The translations under genes were made by a program, and so were the position numbers. A stretch of DNA of 45,749 nucleotides, taken from contig JACQZQ010000057.1 of assembly GCA_016213785.1 (NCBI GenBank), forward strand, positions 1 to 45,749, written 5' to 3'. The notes below the pieces were generated by a model. The model was not told where the DNA came from and did no database searches. It saw only the letters and a list, made by a program, of their open reading frames with translations. Source of the stretch: Acidobacteriota bacterium (GTDB lineage: Bacteria > Acidobacteriota > Blastocatellia > Chloracidobacteriales > JADJPF01). Shown piece by piece: positions 23,533 through 33,186 of this stretch; within the stretch, counting starts at the first letter, position 1; every line of letters starts with the position of its first letter.

Positions 23533-24879
23533 CTACCAGTCAAAACGAATATTTAGCCCACAGGATGGACAGTAATCATCTGTAGGTTTTATAGTTGTTC
23601 CGCAGTTACGACAGCGAGGTTTATTATCTGGTTTAGGCAGTGGTTGTGATTGCTGGGTAGCGCTTGATTGTGGCGCTTGTGGTTGTTGTCCTTGATTAAT
23701 TGCCGAAGAAGGCGGAGTTTGTTGAGCCTCAGAACCCTTTTCCATAACAGCAATTGAGCCAACAATAGTTGAACCACAAATATGACAGAATGTTGCTTTT
23801 GCTTCAACTGTAGCATTGCAATTTGGGCAAGTTGTTGAAGCATAAGCGCTAGGAGCAACATTTCCTTGAGAAAACCCGCTTGGTGAATATCTCCCTCCAC
23901 CTGATGGAGGACGGTAAGTTGGTGGAGGATAATCTGATGGGGTATAGCCTGGTGATGGTGGTGGTTGATAGCCTCTATAATTATAACCTTCTGAATTAGA
24001 ATAATAAGGCTGCATATCTAAACGAGGGTAAATTCCATTAAGTATGTTGAAATATTCAGTAGATTTTGCCCACTCATTTATTTCTTTTGCTCTTAAAACA
24101 GGAAAAGGATGTGTTCGATTAACTACTTGTAAGAACTTATAGAATTGATTTAAGGTGCTATGGTCAAGTTCTTGGTAGTTTTCTGCTTGGCGCAAAAATT
24201 CATCACGGTCAAGTTGTGCTGCTACTTTGCTACAACCACCTGCTAATTTCATAAGCGTAGAGATTACTACATTGGGATTTTGTATTCCTAAGAGTCCTGC
24301 ACGGTCTGCTGATAGTTCTGCTTTACGATCCCATTCATAAAAAGCTACCATAATTGGGCCAGTAATTAGACTACCTAAGCCAAATGTTTTATCTGCAATA
24401 TATTCAACAATAATGCTTAAGAAACGAGCAACCATTTTATAGAGAACATGGCCGCATTTAATATGGCCTATTTCATGACAAATAACGGTAAAAAGCTCAT
24501 CGTCTGTCATAAGGTCAACAAGCCCTGATTGGAGTACAACAAAGGGTTTTTCTGAGCCAAAAGTATAGGCATTAGCTACAGGGTTTTGATCAACGTAAAA
24601 TTCTGGTACATCTACATCTAGGATATCACAAGCGTCTAGAAGCATATCATTTAGTAAAGGGCATTGTCTTGATGTAACTCTAATACTATCAGCAATATTA
24701 GTGATATAGTAGTAACGTTCAAAAGCAAACTCTATTACTTTACGTATTAGGAAATCTACGCCAGAAATGCTTTTTACTGCTTCTAAGGCTTTTAAGTCCA
24801 TTGGGTGTTGAAAAGCTGCTGGGGAAATTTTAGGAAAAGTTCTAGATGCTTTACGTTGCCAACGCTTTGTTTCTGTCAT
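23533..24879 (-). CDS. M48-family metalloprotease with two C-terminal zinc ribbons
   Basis: This 448-residue protein is a gluzincin-type peptidase. The zinc site is HEIGH (His135, Glu136, His139), with a third ligand in RKAELSADRAG (Glu188). A hydrophobic stretch at about 150-180 may associate with the membrane. After about 300 the chain is Pro/Tyr/Gly-rich, then carries two CxxC...CxxC ribbons: CPNCNATVEAKATFCHICG and CRNCGTTIKPTDDYCPSCG. Family proteases (HtpX/Ste24-like) act in membrane protein quality control. The ribbons suggest a binding role or partner recruitment. It converges with the NtrC-like gene and precedes nothing obvious. The role here is unknown. Confidence 0.85.
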   Translation of the reverse strand: MTETKRWQRKASRTFPKISPAAFQHPMDLKALEAVKSISGVDFLIRKVIEFAFERYYYITNIADSIRVTSRQCPLLNDMLLDACDILDVDVPEFYVDQNPVANAYTFGSEKPFVVLQSGLVDLMTDDELFTVICHEIGHIKCGHVLYKMVARFLSIIVEYIADKTFGLGSLITGPIMVAFYEWDRKAELSADRAGLLGIQNPNVVISTLMKLAGGCSKVAAQLDRDEFLRQAENYQELDHSTLNQFYKFLQVVNRTHPFPVLRAKEINEWAKSTEYFNILNGIYPRLDMQPYYSNSEGYNYRGYQPPPSPGYTPSDYPPPTYRPPSGGGRYSPSGFSQGNVAPSAYASTTCPNCNATVEAKATFCHICGSTIVGSIAVMEKGSEAQQTPPSSAINQGQQPQAPQSSATQQSQPLPKPDNKPRCRNCGTTIKPTDDYCPSCGLNIRFDW

Positions 24880-24979
24880 AATTTTATTGATTCCTTAAGA
24901 AAAATAGTTTTCTAAAGCTTTTAATATTAACTTAAATAGTCTATTAAAGAATAGTTTATTAATAGCTACTCTAATAGCT

Positions 24980-26239
24980 TTACTCATAGCGCAAAGTTTC
25001 AATAGGGTCTAGGCGAGCGGCTTTCCAAGCAGGCCAAAGCCCAAAAAGAATGCCTAAGCCAACAGAAACAAGAAACCCAAAAATAGGTGCCCAAAGAGGG
25101 ATAAAAGTAGGAACAAATAGTTTTACAAGCTCTGCTGCACCCCATCCAAGTAAAATACCAATTATTCCACCTAAGCCGGTTAATGTAGCTGCTTCGACTA
25201 AAAACTGTAAAATAATATCACGTCGTCTTGCTCCAAGAGCTTTACGTATACCTATTTCCTTAGTTCGTTCTGTAACAGATACTAACATAATATTCATTAC
25301 GCCAATACCTCCTATCAGCAATCCAACGCTAGAGATAGCAACCATCATTATTGCTATACCGCCTGTAATAGCATTAAATTGGGTGACGATTTGATCAGCT
25401 GTAGAAACACCAAAATTATCTTTCTCTGTAAATTTAACACCACGTTGGCGGCGCAAAACTTGACGGATTTCATCAACAGCTTTTTCTAACTGTCCAGGCT
25501 TAGCTTGTACCATAACAAAATGGTCTTTTATTTGAGGATATATTTTTCTTATTGTTAAATAAGGCATATAAACAGATTTGTTTTCATTATTAGGATCTTC
25601 ATCACCTACTAAGAAAGTATCTCGTTTTTCTAAAACTCCAATTATTCTAAAACTACGGCCATCTATTAGTAGGTTTTTATCTAGAGCAGATAAATTAGGG
25701 AAAAGAGCATTAGCTACATCTTGGCCTATTACAATAACATCAGCGCGATGGTCATTTTCTGCTTCAGTAAAAAAGCGGCCTTCATCTATTCCAATTGTTC
25801 CCATACGAAAATAAGAAGGTAGGCAGCTAGTTACAGTAGCATTAAGCATTTCTTTATCTTGATAACGAACAGGGATTCTTGGAACAAGCGGCCCAGCATC
25901 AAAAGGTACTGGTGAGAGGAAAATAGTTGATTCGCTAAGGGCTTCACACTCACGAGCAATAGCTTGATATTCAGCATATCCAATAGGTTTACGCATTCTT
26001 TCTTCACGTGATATATCAAAATTAAAGCCAGGTTCAAATTTATAAATATAAATAGAATTAGTACCAAAGGATTCTATTTCTTTTTTTACCCTTGTTTCAA
26101 TTCCAGAAACAAAAGCGGAAATAACAATAACTGTCATTGTTCCTACAACTACACCTAAAATGGTTAGGAGTGAGCGTAATTTATGTTGTTGAATATTATC
26201 AAATGCCATCCAAACATCTTCTAAAGTAACTCGTTGCAT
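24980..26239 (-). CDS. MacB-like ABC transporter permease
   Basis: The 419-residue permease has the MacB/FtsX plan. One N-terminal membrane helix (LTILGVVVGTMTVIVISAFV) is followed by a large periplasmic domain (about 45-270) and three C-terminal helices. The conserved ERTKEIGIRKALGARRRDI loop and the end PIETLRYE match the family. It has no ATPase domain of its own. It lies on the minus strand 3.7 kb from the HlyD-like adaptor and two ATPases, its most likely partners. The start MQRVTLEDVWMAFDNIQQHK is typical. It may export a peptide, lipid or antibiotic. Confidence 0.9.
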   Translation of the reverse strand: MQRVTLEDVWMAFDNIQQHKLRSLLTILGVVVGTMTVIVISAFVSGIETRVKKEIESFGTNSIYIYKFEPGFNFDISREERMRKPIGYAEYQAIARECEALSESTIFLSPVPFDAGPLVPRIPVRYQDKEMLNATVTSCLPSYFRMGTIGIDEGRFFTEAENDHRADVIVIGQDVANALFPNLSALDKNLLIDGRSFRIIGVLEKRDTFLVGDEDPNNENKSVYMPYLTIRKIYPQIKDHFVMVQAKPGQLEKAVDEIRQVLRRQRGVKFTEKDNFGVSTADQIVTQFNAITGGIAIMMVAISSVGLLIGGIGVMNIMLVSVTERTKEIGIRKALGARRRDIILQFLVEAATLTGLGGIIGILLGWGAAELVKLFVPTFIPLWAPIFGFLVSVGLGILFGLWPAWKAARLDPIETLRYE

Positions 26240-26487
26240 ATAGGGTTTTACTCCTAAGAATGAATAAATTAAGTTTTTATAGGTTAGCTTATTTTAAGAT
26301 AGCTAAGGAAAAGGAACGTTTTATTTTTGCCCATAGTTTCTATTTTACCCTAGAAATTAATCAAACAAAGCTTAATTGCCTAGAGAAAAGGAAAAATATT
26401 ATGTTAAAGGTTGATATTAATGGTTTGGATCTTAAAGGTAGATAGTGTAGAAGAGTTTAACTAAAATGGAGTTAGAGAATAATTAAA

Positions 26488-28662
26488 TTAAGACTTTAAG
26501 AGAGATTTAATTTTTTGATAAAGTTTAGCTGCCCGACTTTCATCTAACTCATAGAGAATATCGTATTGTTTTTTTACATTATCTTTGTCTTGTTTCTTAA
26601 AATAACATAGGGCTAAATTAACTCTAGCTAAAACAAATTGAGGCTCTAGAGTGATTGCTTTTTCAAAATACTCTATAGCAAGCTCTAAGGAGTTTGTCTT
26701 AAAGTAACATAACCCTACGTTGTTGTAAGCTTCAGCATAATTAGGTCTTAAGGCTAAAGCTTTTTTATATTCATTAATTGCTTCTGAATAATCACCTCGT
26801 TCACCATAAAGTAACCCCATAGTGTTATGGTTTTCTGGTAAATTAGGATCAAGCGCAATGGCTTTATAACAGGCTGCTTCGGCTTCATCAAGATTTCCTT
26901 GAGAGCGATAATTTAGAGCTAAATAATTGTAAGCAATGGAATAGTCTGGTTTAAGTTTGATTGCTTGTTTAAGAGCTTGTTGAGCATCGGCTAGCTGTTT
27001 TTTGGCTCTAAAACTTTGACCTAATAAACAAAATGCTTGGTAATAATCAGGACGGCTTTTAATAGCTTTTCTACAAGATACAATGGCATCATCAACCCTA
27101 CCACCACGAAATTGTATATTAGCTAATCCTAAATGAGCTTCTGGGCAATCGGGCTTAAGTTTTATAGCACGAGAAAAGGCTTCAAAGGCATTAGCATAAT
27201 CACCCATTTCCATTAATGCATGTCCAATTGTATAAAAAGCTGAGGGGTTAACTTGTTCTACACTTATTGCTTCTTTAGCAAGTTTAGCTGCTTCTTCATA
27301 GCGACCTGAGAGTAAATAAGCTTGGCTTAAATCTGCATAGACTTCTCCAAATGTCGGCTGCATTTGGATGGCTTTTTCAAATGCTTCAACAGCTTGAGTA
27401 TTTTCGCCTAAGGATAAAAAAAGCTGTCCCATAAACTGATAAACTTCTGGTAGGTGTGGGTCTAAACGTAAGGCTCGTTCACACTCATCTAGTGCTAATT
27501 TGTTTCTGCCTTCTTTGGCTAGGGCTTGAGCAGAAAGAAGTAGAGTATAACCTGGAGAAAAAGTTTTATTTAGCATTTGAAATGCATTTGTTAGAGTAGG
27601 TTTATTTTGGGAGACTTGAGCTTCTTTAGGTTCTTGGGCTTTATTAGGGGGAATAAGTGGCCCTTGTCTTTGTGCATGTGGTAGCTCAATTTTAATAGCA
27701 CTTGAGGTTTTTTCTAATGGTCTTAAAGGAGCCGAAATAGGAGAAACAGAAGCCATATTAGGGGATACTATAGATTTTGGCTGCTCTAACTCTAATGACT
27801 GATTAATTCCCATTTCTGATGATAAATCAGAAACAGTTGGATTATCAGGTTTAGTTTTAGGTTTACGCACTTTGTTAGCAGATGGCGCTTCACTAGCAAT
27901 TTTATCCATAGAAACATAAGCTGTTGCCACTGGTTGAGGAGTTAAGCTTTTATCTTCATTTAACCCTGATGAATCAGGATGAATTAATGCTCCACAAGAA
28001 CCACAAAACTTAGGATCTCCTGTTAATTTACTCCCACAAACAGCACAGCCTCTAAATACTGGAGATAAAGCAGCTGATTCTATAATTCGTTTTCTTTCTT
28101 GTGCTTCACGTTCTTCTTTAGACATTGGTGCCATAGTAATATCAGGAGCAGCATTGTCATAAATAGAAAGATCTATATTAGGAAGTAGTGCACAACCACA
28201 GCGCCTACAAAATTTAGCATCAAAGCTACATTTTGCTTCACAAGAAGGACAAGTTATTTTAGGGCTATCATCTAATACTTGTGAAAGTGGAGGCTCAACT
28301 TTAGGAACAGGTTTAGTTTTAGAAGCTTTAGCCGGTTTAGATTTATAATTAAGATCAAAATCAAATTGAACTATCGGCCCTTCAACACCAAATTGAATAA
28401 AACTACCTCGGGTAATGGCTATTTTTCCTTGAACTTGTATAGCATCAACAAAAGTCCCATTACGGCTTTTATTATCTTCTAAATAAAATATTCCTTCTTC
28501 AAATGAAATTGCTGCATGTATACGAGATACTCCAGGCTCTTCAATACTATTAAAAATAAGCTGGCAGTCTTTTGGATCGCGTCCAACACGCACAATAGGG
28601 CTATCATATTCTGATTTAGTACCATTTCGAGAACCCTGGATGTGAGTGAGAATTATCTTCAT
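26488..28662 (-). CDS. FHA, double zinc-ribbon and TPR protein
   Basis: The 724-residue protein starts with a forkhead-associated domain (about 20-95: VGRDP, SRIHA at 46-50, NKSRNGT at 64-70), which binds phosphothreonine. Two zinc ribbons follow (CPSCEAKCSFDAKFCRRCG from 138 and CAVCGSKLTGDPKFCGSCG from 206). A Pro/Ser-rich linker comes next, then about ten TPR units from about 365 to 715 (motifs such as PNYAEAYNNVGLCYF). There is no signal peptide or membrane segment. It is probably a scaffold that docks Ser/Thr-phosphorylated partners. No kinase or phosphatase gene is nearby. It lies 139 nt downstream of the MFS gene. Confidence 0.88.
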   Translation of the reverse strand: MKIILTHIQGSRNGTKSEYDSPIVRVGRDPKDCQLIFNSIEEPGVSRIHAAISFEEGIFYLEDNKSRNGTFVDAIQVQGKIAITRGSFIQFGVEGPIVQFDFDLNYKSKPAKASKTKPVPKVEPPLSQVLDDSPKITCPSCEAKCSFDAKFCRRCGCALLPNIDLSIYDNAAPDITMAPMSKEEREAQERKRIIESAALSPVFRGCAVCGSKLTGDPKFCGSCGALIHPDSSGLNEDKSLTPQPVATAYVSMDKIASEAPSANKVRKPKTKPDNPTVSDLSSEMGINQSLELEQPKSIVSPNMASVSPISAPLRPLEKTSSAIKIELPHAQRQGPLIPPNKAQEPKEAQVSQNKPTLTNAFQMLNKTFSPGYTLLLSAQALAKEGRNKLALDECERALRLDPHLPEVYQFMGQLFLSLGENTQAVEAFEKAIQMQPTFGEVYADLSQAYLLSGRYEEAAKLAKEAISVEQVNPSAFYTIGHALMEMGDYANAFEAFSRAIKLKPDCPEAHLGLANIQFRGGRVDDAIVSCRKAIKSRPDYYQAFCLLGQSFRAKKQLADAQQALKQAIKLKPDYSIAYNYLALNYRSQGNLDEAEAACYKAIALDPNLPENHNTMGLLYGERGDYSEAINEYKKALALRPNYAEAYNNVGLCYFKTNSLELAIEYFEKAITLEPQFVLARVNLALCYFKKQDKDNVKKQYDILYELDESRAAKLYQKIKSLLKS

Positions 28663-28737
28663 TAATTTTCCTTTTTGTGCTAGCAGCTTTTGAGTTCAGA
28701 TAGATCAAATATTTTACAATCTTGAGCCTGGCTTGCA

Positions 28738-28764
28738 AAAGAGATTTTATTTCTAAATCTCTTT
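28738..28764 (-). terminator. Probable terminator between MFS and FHA-TPR genes
   Basis: A 10-bp perfect stem (AAAGAGATTT with AAATCTCTTT) around a 7-nt loop is followed by only a short T run on the minus strand. It lies about 38 nt past the MFS stop. Confidence 0.45.
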
Positions 28765-28801
28765 CTAAAAGTCATAGAAAATTAAGCTTCAGAAAATTTA
28801 A

Positions 28802-30064
28802 TTAAGCTGTTTTTGATGCATCTAAAGGCTTACCTCTGCCAATTCCTAAAGTTACTACTAAAATTGATAGTACTATTACACCTGCTATATTAAGGAATGC
28901 ATCGGCAAATAATGCTCCTCTAGGTGCAGTAGCTTGACCGTAGGCAGCTTGCCACCAAGTATATCCATAACCCTCAAGTTTTACTACATAAGCAATAGCA
29001 AAATTACCAGCAGCAGTAAATAAAACATATTGTGTAGAGGCCGTAGCTCCAGCGTTACCAATAATTTCTAGTACAGCTGCTGTAAATGCTGCATAGCAAA
29101 GACCTGTTACTAATAAGTAAGTTAATGCGCCGACAATATAAGTAGTTTGATTCATTGGTGCAAGTGCCATTAGAGAGGCACAAATTGCAGTAGCCGTTCC
29201 AGCAAGTAAATAGGCTATCCGTCTATTCATTCGGTCACATAAATACCCGCTAAGAATACAGGAAACTCCTGTGATAACTCCACCAGCATAACCATTAACA
29301 ATCGCTACAACGCTTTCGCTAGCTTTATAGTCGTTAGAGTAGCTAGTAAAGAGTTGCATTGCCGCAGCCGTTCCTACAGGAGAAATACAAAAAAGCATTC
29401 CACTCCAACCTGTTCTTGATTTAGCCGTAGTCCAAACATCTCTTAACATAGTACGAAATAGCTCTAAGGCTTTACGTTTAATAGGTTTAAGCTCAGGAAT
29501 TGCTAAAGCTATTAAACCAGGAGCCATTAACATAAGACCTGTAGCAATACTTACAACAGGTAAGGAATAGTATTGATATAAAGAAAGCGAAATACCAGCA
29601 CCAATTGCACCAGCGCCAATATTACCTGCATTAGAAAACCCCGAAGCCTTTCCCCTTACATCATCAGGTAGGGTTGTAGCCATTAAACCACCGATACAAG
29701 GGCCGGTTAAATTAATAAAAACCTGTGAAGCCAGCACCATATAAATAAAAAGATTAATATTATTGGCTACATCTATTAAAGCTGTTGAAGCCATTGTTAG
29801 CCCACCTAAAACACACAAAATTATAAACCAAGTTCGTCGCCTAAAACCTATGTCTACAGTTGGTGTCCATAAAAATTGAAAAGTCGCTATTAAAAGAGAG
29901 AATGCTACTGCGCTAGCAATTTTATCCTTATCTACATTGTTTTTTTGCAAAATTGCTCCAAGTGTTGCACTAGCAAAAGACCCAGAAATACCATAAGGTA
30001 AGTATAAAAGACCAAATATCCAAACAGGAGGATGCTTGGCTTTGCTTTCAGTTTTAGTTTCCAT
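28802..30064 (-). CDS. MFS transporter (AmpG/PAT-like)
   Basis: The 420-residue protein has about 12 hydrophobic segments. The start (WIFGLLYLPYGISGSFASATLG) and the DIGFRRRTW loop after helix 2 resemble AmpG/PAT-type major facilitator proteins, which move muropeptides or acetyl-CoA. The family is supported, but the substrate cannot be read from the sequence. The short cytoplasmic loop CDRMNRRIAYLLAG is the repeat of the first-half motif. It is 31 nt downstream of the Uma2-like gene. Confidence 0.78.
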   Translation of the reverse strand: METKTESKAKHPPVWIFGLLYLPYGISGSFASATLGAILQKNNVDKDKIASAVAFSLLIATFQFLWTPTVDIGFRRRTWFIILCVLGGLTMASTALIDVANNINLFIYMVLASQVFINLTGPCIGGLMATTLPDDVRGKASGFSNAGNIGAGAIGAGISLSLYQYYSLPVVSIATGLMLMAPGLIALAIPELKPIKRKALELFRTMLRDVWTTAKSRTGWSGMLFCISPVGTAAAMQLFTSYSNDYKASESVVAIVNGYAGGVITGVSCILSGYLCDRMNRRIAYLLAGTATAICASLMALAPMNQTTYIVGALTYLLVTGLCYAAFTAAVLEIIGNAGATASTQYVLFTAAGNFAIAYVVKLEGYGYTWWQAAYGQATAPRGALFADAFLNIAGVIVLSILVVTLGIGRGKPLDASKTA

Positions 30065-30095
30065 TTAATTAAATGTGCTCCTGATTTAATTTCTC

Positions 30096-30650
30096 TTAGG
30101 GGAGGTTTCTAAATATTTCTTGACTTAGGCAATAAAATCCTGGCAATAAAGCACTAGATAAAATTTCTCTTCCTTGTAGGATTTTTATTAAATCTAACTT
30201 AGGTACACGGTATATTTCAATATTATGATTTTCAGGGGAAATAATCCAATATTCTTTTACTCCATATTTTTCATAAAGCTGTCGTTTTACACGTCTATCC
30301 CTAAGGTCACTTTCTATCTCACTATTAAGTATTTCTATGACTAGATCAGGCGATTTTATAAGCTGGTCGTGGGCTATTACTTTATCTTGTTGTGATTTTG
30401 GAATAAAAACAATATCTGGGACTAGACAGTTAAAATCACTTAATATTAATGCAGGGCTAGAAATAACTTCTCCAATAGGGTTTTGTTCTAGATACTTTCC
30501 TAAAAGAAATAGCATGTTAAACATTACCCTTTGGTGTATTAAACTTGGAATGAGAGACATAATAAATTCTCCTTCTATAAGCTGATATTGACGGTCATCT
30601 GAGGGTAAAATACTTAAGTCTAAAATAGTTAGAAAAGGGTTTATAAACAT
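30096..30650 (-). CDS. Uma2-family (DUF820) restriction-endonuclease-fold protein
   Basis: The 184-residue protein has the Uma2/DUF820 pattern, common in cyanobacteria and Acidobacteriota: YQLIEGEFIM near the start, then PDIVFIPK, SPDLVIEILN with the acidic residues of a PD-(D/E)xK fold, and RQLYEKYGVKEYWIISPE. The role of the family is unknown; it often comes in many copies and may be mobile. No ribosome site is visible. A relic of another copy lies at 36413-36502. Confidence 0.82.
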   Translation of the reverse strand: MFINPFLTILDLSILPSDDRQYQLIEGEFIMSLIPSLIHQRVMFNMLFLLGKYLEQNPIGEVISSPALILSDFNCLVPDIVFIPKSQQDKVIAHDQLIKSPDLVIEILNSEIESDLRDRRVKRQLYEKYGVKEYWIISPENHNIEIYRVPKLDLIKILQGREILSSALLPGFYCLSQEIFRNLP

Positions 30651-30888
30651 AGTGGTTTTTAATTAAATAAATGTAGTTTTTAAGTAGAGTAGATGGGTTT
30701 AAGAAGAATTTTTGTCATATGTTTAACTGGTATTTAGTCTTTATTTGCAGGTTTTCAAGAAATTGCACCCAATTAGCTAATGTAGTATCTTTAAGCCAAA
30801 ATTTTTAATCCATTAATAAAATAATTAAAATGGTTTTCTATCTTAAAGAACTACCGGAAATAAGATGTTTTTAAGGAGCAGATAAAAA

Positions 30889-31611
30889 TTGAGCACAACA
30901 AAACATAAAACTCTAGCAAATGGATTTCGTGCAGTTCGTGAGTTAATGGGAATGCCTCAAACAAGTTATGCAAGGCTTTTTGATGCTGAGCGTGCATTTG
31001 TTCAAGAGTTAGAAGAAGGCCGACTTCCTGCCATACTAGATCAACGTTTACTTAAGTTTATGCTGCTTAGCTTTACACTTAATCGAGAACCAAAGTTTAT
31101 TTCTGACCTACTTCAACAAATAAATAATTTTTATGGGTTAGACCATGTTTTTAACCAAGAATTTCCTCTTCTAGCTCTTTATGAACAAACCCTTGGTAAG
31201 GAAATGGCTAAATGGCCTTGGATTATTGATTCTGCACGCTTTAGATGTAAGGCTATTGAAAAAAAACGCTTAGGTAGCTTTTTAATGTTATGGGGCCAAA
31301 AAGGAGAAATTCATAACTCTTTAATTCTAAATTTTCCCCAACAAGCTCAAGCCTTTATTAGCTTTGTTGATGGCCGTACTATAATTGTTATCCCATCAAT
31401 TTACCTATTCTTAGACCTTAATACTACTAGCTCAAGTAACCCTATAGTAAAAGACTTAGAGCTAAAGTTAGAAAAACGTGAAACCATTGGCCTTGCAATA
31501 CCTAAAGAAACCCCAGATCTTCAAAATTTAGATACAATAATTTGGGAAAAATTACGCCTCTTTTCCTACTCTCAAGATAATAATATGCTTCGTGAAGCGG
31601 CTTTTCGTTAA
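30889..31611 (+). CDS. XRE-like helix-turn-helix protein, unknown role
   Basis: The 240-residue protein begins with a region that reads like a lambda-repressor-type helix-turn-helix: AVRELMGMPQTSYARLFDAE, then QELEEGRLP (about 14-48). The remaining 190 residues match no family I know, with a possible alpha-beta part (IIVIPSIYLFLDL). The start is a TTG with a strong AAGGAG 10 nt upstream. An ATG start further in would lose part of the HTH. It is 86 nt upstream of nth, which has its own promoter, so it may be a separate unit or an upstream partner. Confidence 0.6.
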   Translation: MSTTKHKTLANGFRAVRELMGMPQTSYARLFDAERAFVQELEEGRLPAILDQRLLKFMLLSFTLNREPKFISDLLQQINNFYGLDHVFNQEFPLLALYEQTLGKEMAKWPWIIDSARFRCKAIEKKRLGSFLMLWGQKGEIHNSLILNFPQQAQAFISFVDGRTIIVIPSIYLFLDLNTTSSSNPIVKDLELKLEKRETIGLAIPKETPDLQNLDTIIWEKLRLFSYSQDNNMLREAAFR

Positions 31612-31640
31612 ATATAATCGAAGGAACTGATTATTTTAAG

Positions 31641-31669
31641 TTGCTATTTTGCCGTAATTTCGCTATATT
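31641..31669 (+). promoter_or_regulatory. Putative promoter of nth-ung
   Basis: -35 TTGCTA (31641-31646) and -10 TATATT (31664-31669) are 17 nt apart. The expected start near 31676 puts the AGGAGG ribosome site close to the 5' end of the mRNA. It lies 30-57 nt before the nth ATG. Confidence 0.5.
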
Positions 31670-31697
31670 CCTTTTCTAGGAGGACAATTTTCTAACT

Positions 31698-32324
31698 ATG
31701 GATATAAATAAACTAATAGAAATATTAAAAGAAAAATACCCTAATGCCCGCTATGAGCTTGATTGGGACAATCCCTTACAACTACTGATAGGAACAATTC
31801 TAGCTGCTCAATGTACTGATGAAAGAGTTAATAAAGTAACAAAAATATTGTTTCCTAAATATCCAAATGCCCAAGCTGTTGCTGATGCTGATATAGGAGA
31901 ACTAGAAGAAGTACTTAAGCCCACAGGATTTTACAAAAAGAAAGCAAAACAAATTCAAGATGTTTGTAGAGCTTTACTAGAAAACTTTGCTGGGGAAGTT
32001 CCTAAAACAATGGCAGAACTAACCACTTTACCAGGTGTTGCTCGTAAAAGCGCTAATGTTGTGTTAAACAACGCTTTTAGAATACCTTCTGGTATTATTG
32101 TTGATACTCATGTACATAGAATTAGCCCTAGAATGGGGCTTACTAAAGAAGGTAATCCTGAGGCTATAGAAAGAGCATTAATGAAAATAGTTCCTCAAGA
32201 TGAATGGGTACAATTTGGCCCTGCAATGGTTTTACATGGTCGTTATGTTTGTACTGCAAAAAAACCTAAATGCTCAGAATGTGTATTAAAAGATATCTGT
32301 CCAAAAATAGGAGTAGAAAACTAA
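31698..32324 (+). CDS. nth: Endonuclease III (DNA glycosylase/AP lyase)
   Basis: This 208-residue base-excision repair enzyme removes oxidised pyrimidines and nicks abasic sites. The helix-hairpin-helix LPGVARKSANVV carries catalytic Lys117. Asp136 is in VDTHVHR. The iron-sulfur loop is Cys185-x6-Cys192-x2-Cys195-x5-Cys201. Length and motifs are canonical. An AGGAGG ribosome site sits 14 nt before the ATG, longer than ideal. ung starts directly after its stop codon, so the two are translationally linked. Confidence 0.96.
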   Translation: MDINKLIEILKEKYPNARYELDWDNPLQLLIGTILAAQCTDERVNKVTKILFPKYPNAQAVADADIGELEEVLKPTGFYKKKAKQIQDVCRALLENFAGEVPKTMAELTTLPGVARKSANVVLNNAFRIPSGIIVDTHVHRISPRMGLTKEGNPEAIERALMKIVPQDEWVQFGPAMVLHGRYVCTAKKPKCSECVLKDICPKIGVEN

Positions 32325-33005
32325 ATGACAAACCCTAAGCTTCCTGCCTCTTGGCAAAATGTTCTAGCAGATGAATTTGAAAAACCTTATTTCAAACAAT
32401 TACAAGCCTTTGTAGAAGATGAAAGAAAAAATCATACCATTTTTCCTCCTGAGGAGGATGTTTTTTCTGCTTTTACTTTAACTCCTTATGATGAAGTAAA
32501 TGTACTATTACTTGGTCAAGATCCCTACCATGATGATAACCAAGCTCATGGACTATGTTTTTCTGTACGTCCAGGCATTAAACCGCCACCATCTTTAGTT
32601 AATATGTATAAAGAATTAAAAGAAGATATATCCTTTAAGATCCCAAGTCATGGTTACTTAATTGATTGGGCAAAACAAGGCATGTTAATGATTAATGCAG
32701 TCTTAACAGTCCGTGCTCATACCCCTAATTCGCATAAAGACAAGGGTTGGGAAAAATTTACAGATGCAGTAATTGGTAAAGTAAATGAAAAAAGAGATCC
32801 AGTAGTATTTGTACTTTGGGGAGGATATGCACAAAAGAAAGAAAAATTAATTGATGATTCCCATCACACCATTATTAAATGTGCCCATCCATCGCCATTA
32901 TCAGCTAGAAGCGGCTTTTTTGGTAGCAAAGTGTTTTCAAAAATTAACCAAGCTTTAGAAAATAATGGCAAAAAAATGATTAACTGGCAATTAGGCGATA
33001 TATAG
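32325..33005 (+). CDS. ung: Uracil-DNA glycosylase
   Basis: This 226-residue family 1 UDG removes uracil from DNA. The water-activating motif GQDPYH holds Asp66. The second motif HPSPLSARSGFFG holds His188. VLWGGYAQKK and the motif LINAVLTVRAHTPNSH agree with the family. Its ATG follows the nth stop with no gap, so nth and ung form a repair operon. It ends near an intrinsic terminator. The length is normal for bacterial Ung. Confidence 0.96.
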   Translation: MTNPKLPASWQNVLADEFEKPYFKQLQAFVEDERKNHTIFPPEEDVFSAFTLTPYDEVNVLLLGQDPYHDDNQAHGLCFSVRPGIKPPPSLVNMYKELKEDISFKIPSHGYLIDWAKQGMLMINAVLTVRAHTPNSHKDKGWEKFTDAVIGKVNEKRDPVVFVLWGGYAQKKEKLIDDSHHTIIKCAHPSPLSARSGFFGSKVFSKINQALENNGKKMINWQLGDI

Positions 33006-33049
33006 GATTGATGATTTAGATATATATAAGGTCATAGGAATTTTTCTGT

Positions 33050-33090
33050 AAGGATTTTGTTGCTTTAGCAATGGGATCCTTCAGTTTTTT
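33050..33090 (+). terminator. Intrinsic terminator of nth-ung
   Basis: Arms AAGGAT and ATCCTT enclose an inner TTGC/GCAA stem-loop, followed by CAG and a run of six T. It lies 45 nt after the ung stop. Confidence 0.7.
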
Positions 33091-33186
33091 CTTACTAAGT
33101 GATAGAATGGAGGCCATTTCACGTACCACCAAATTTTACTAAAGCAACCCAAGTGCGGTTAGCAAATACAGAAAGGCAAAAATTTT

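Noticed and set aside
26260-26445. 61-codon plus-strand open frame in the gap before the permease gene
   Set aside because: No ribosome site, no family-like sequence, and AT-rich composition typical of chance frames.
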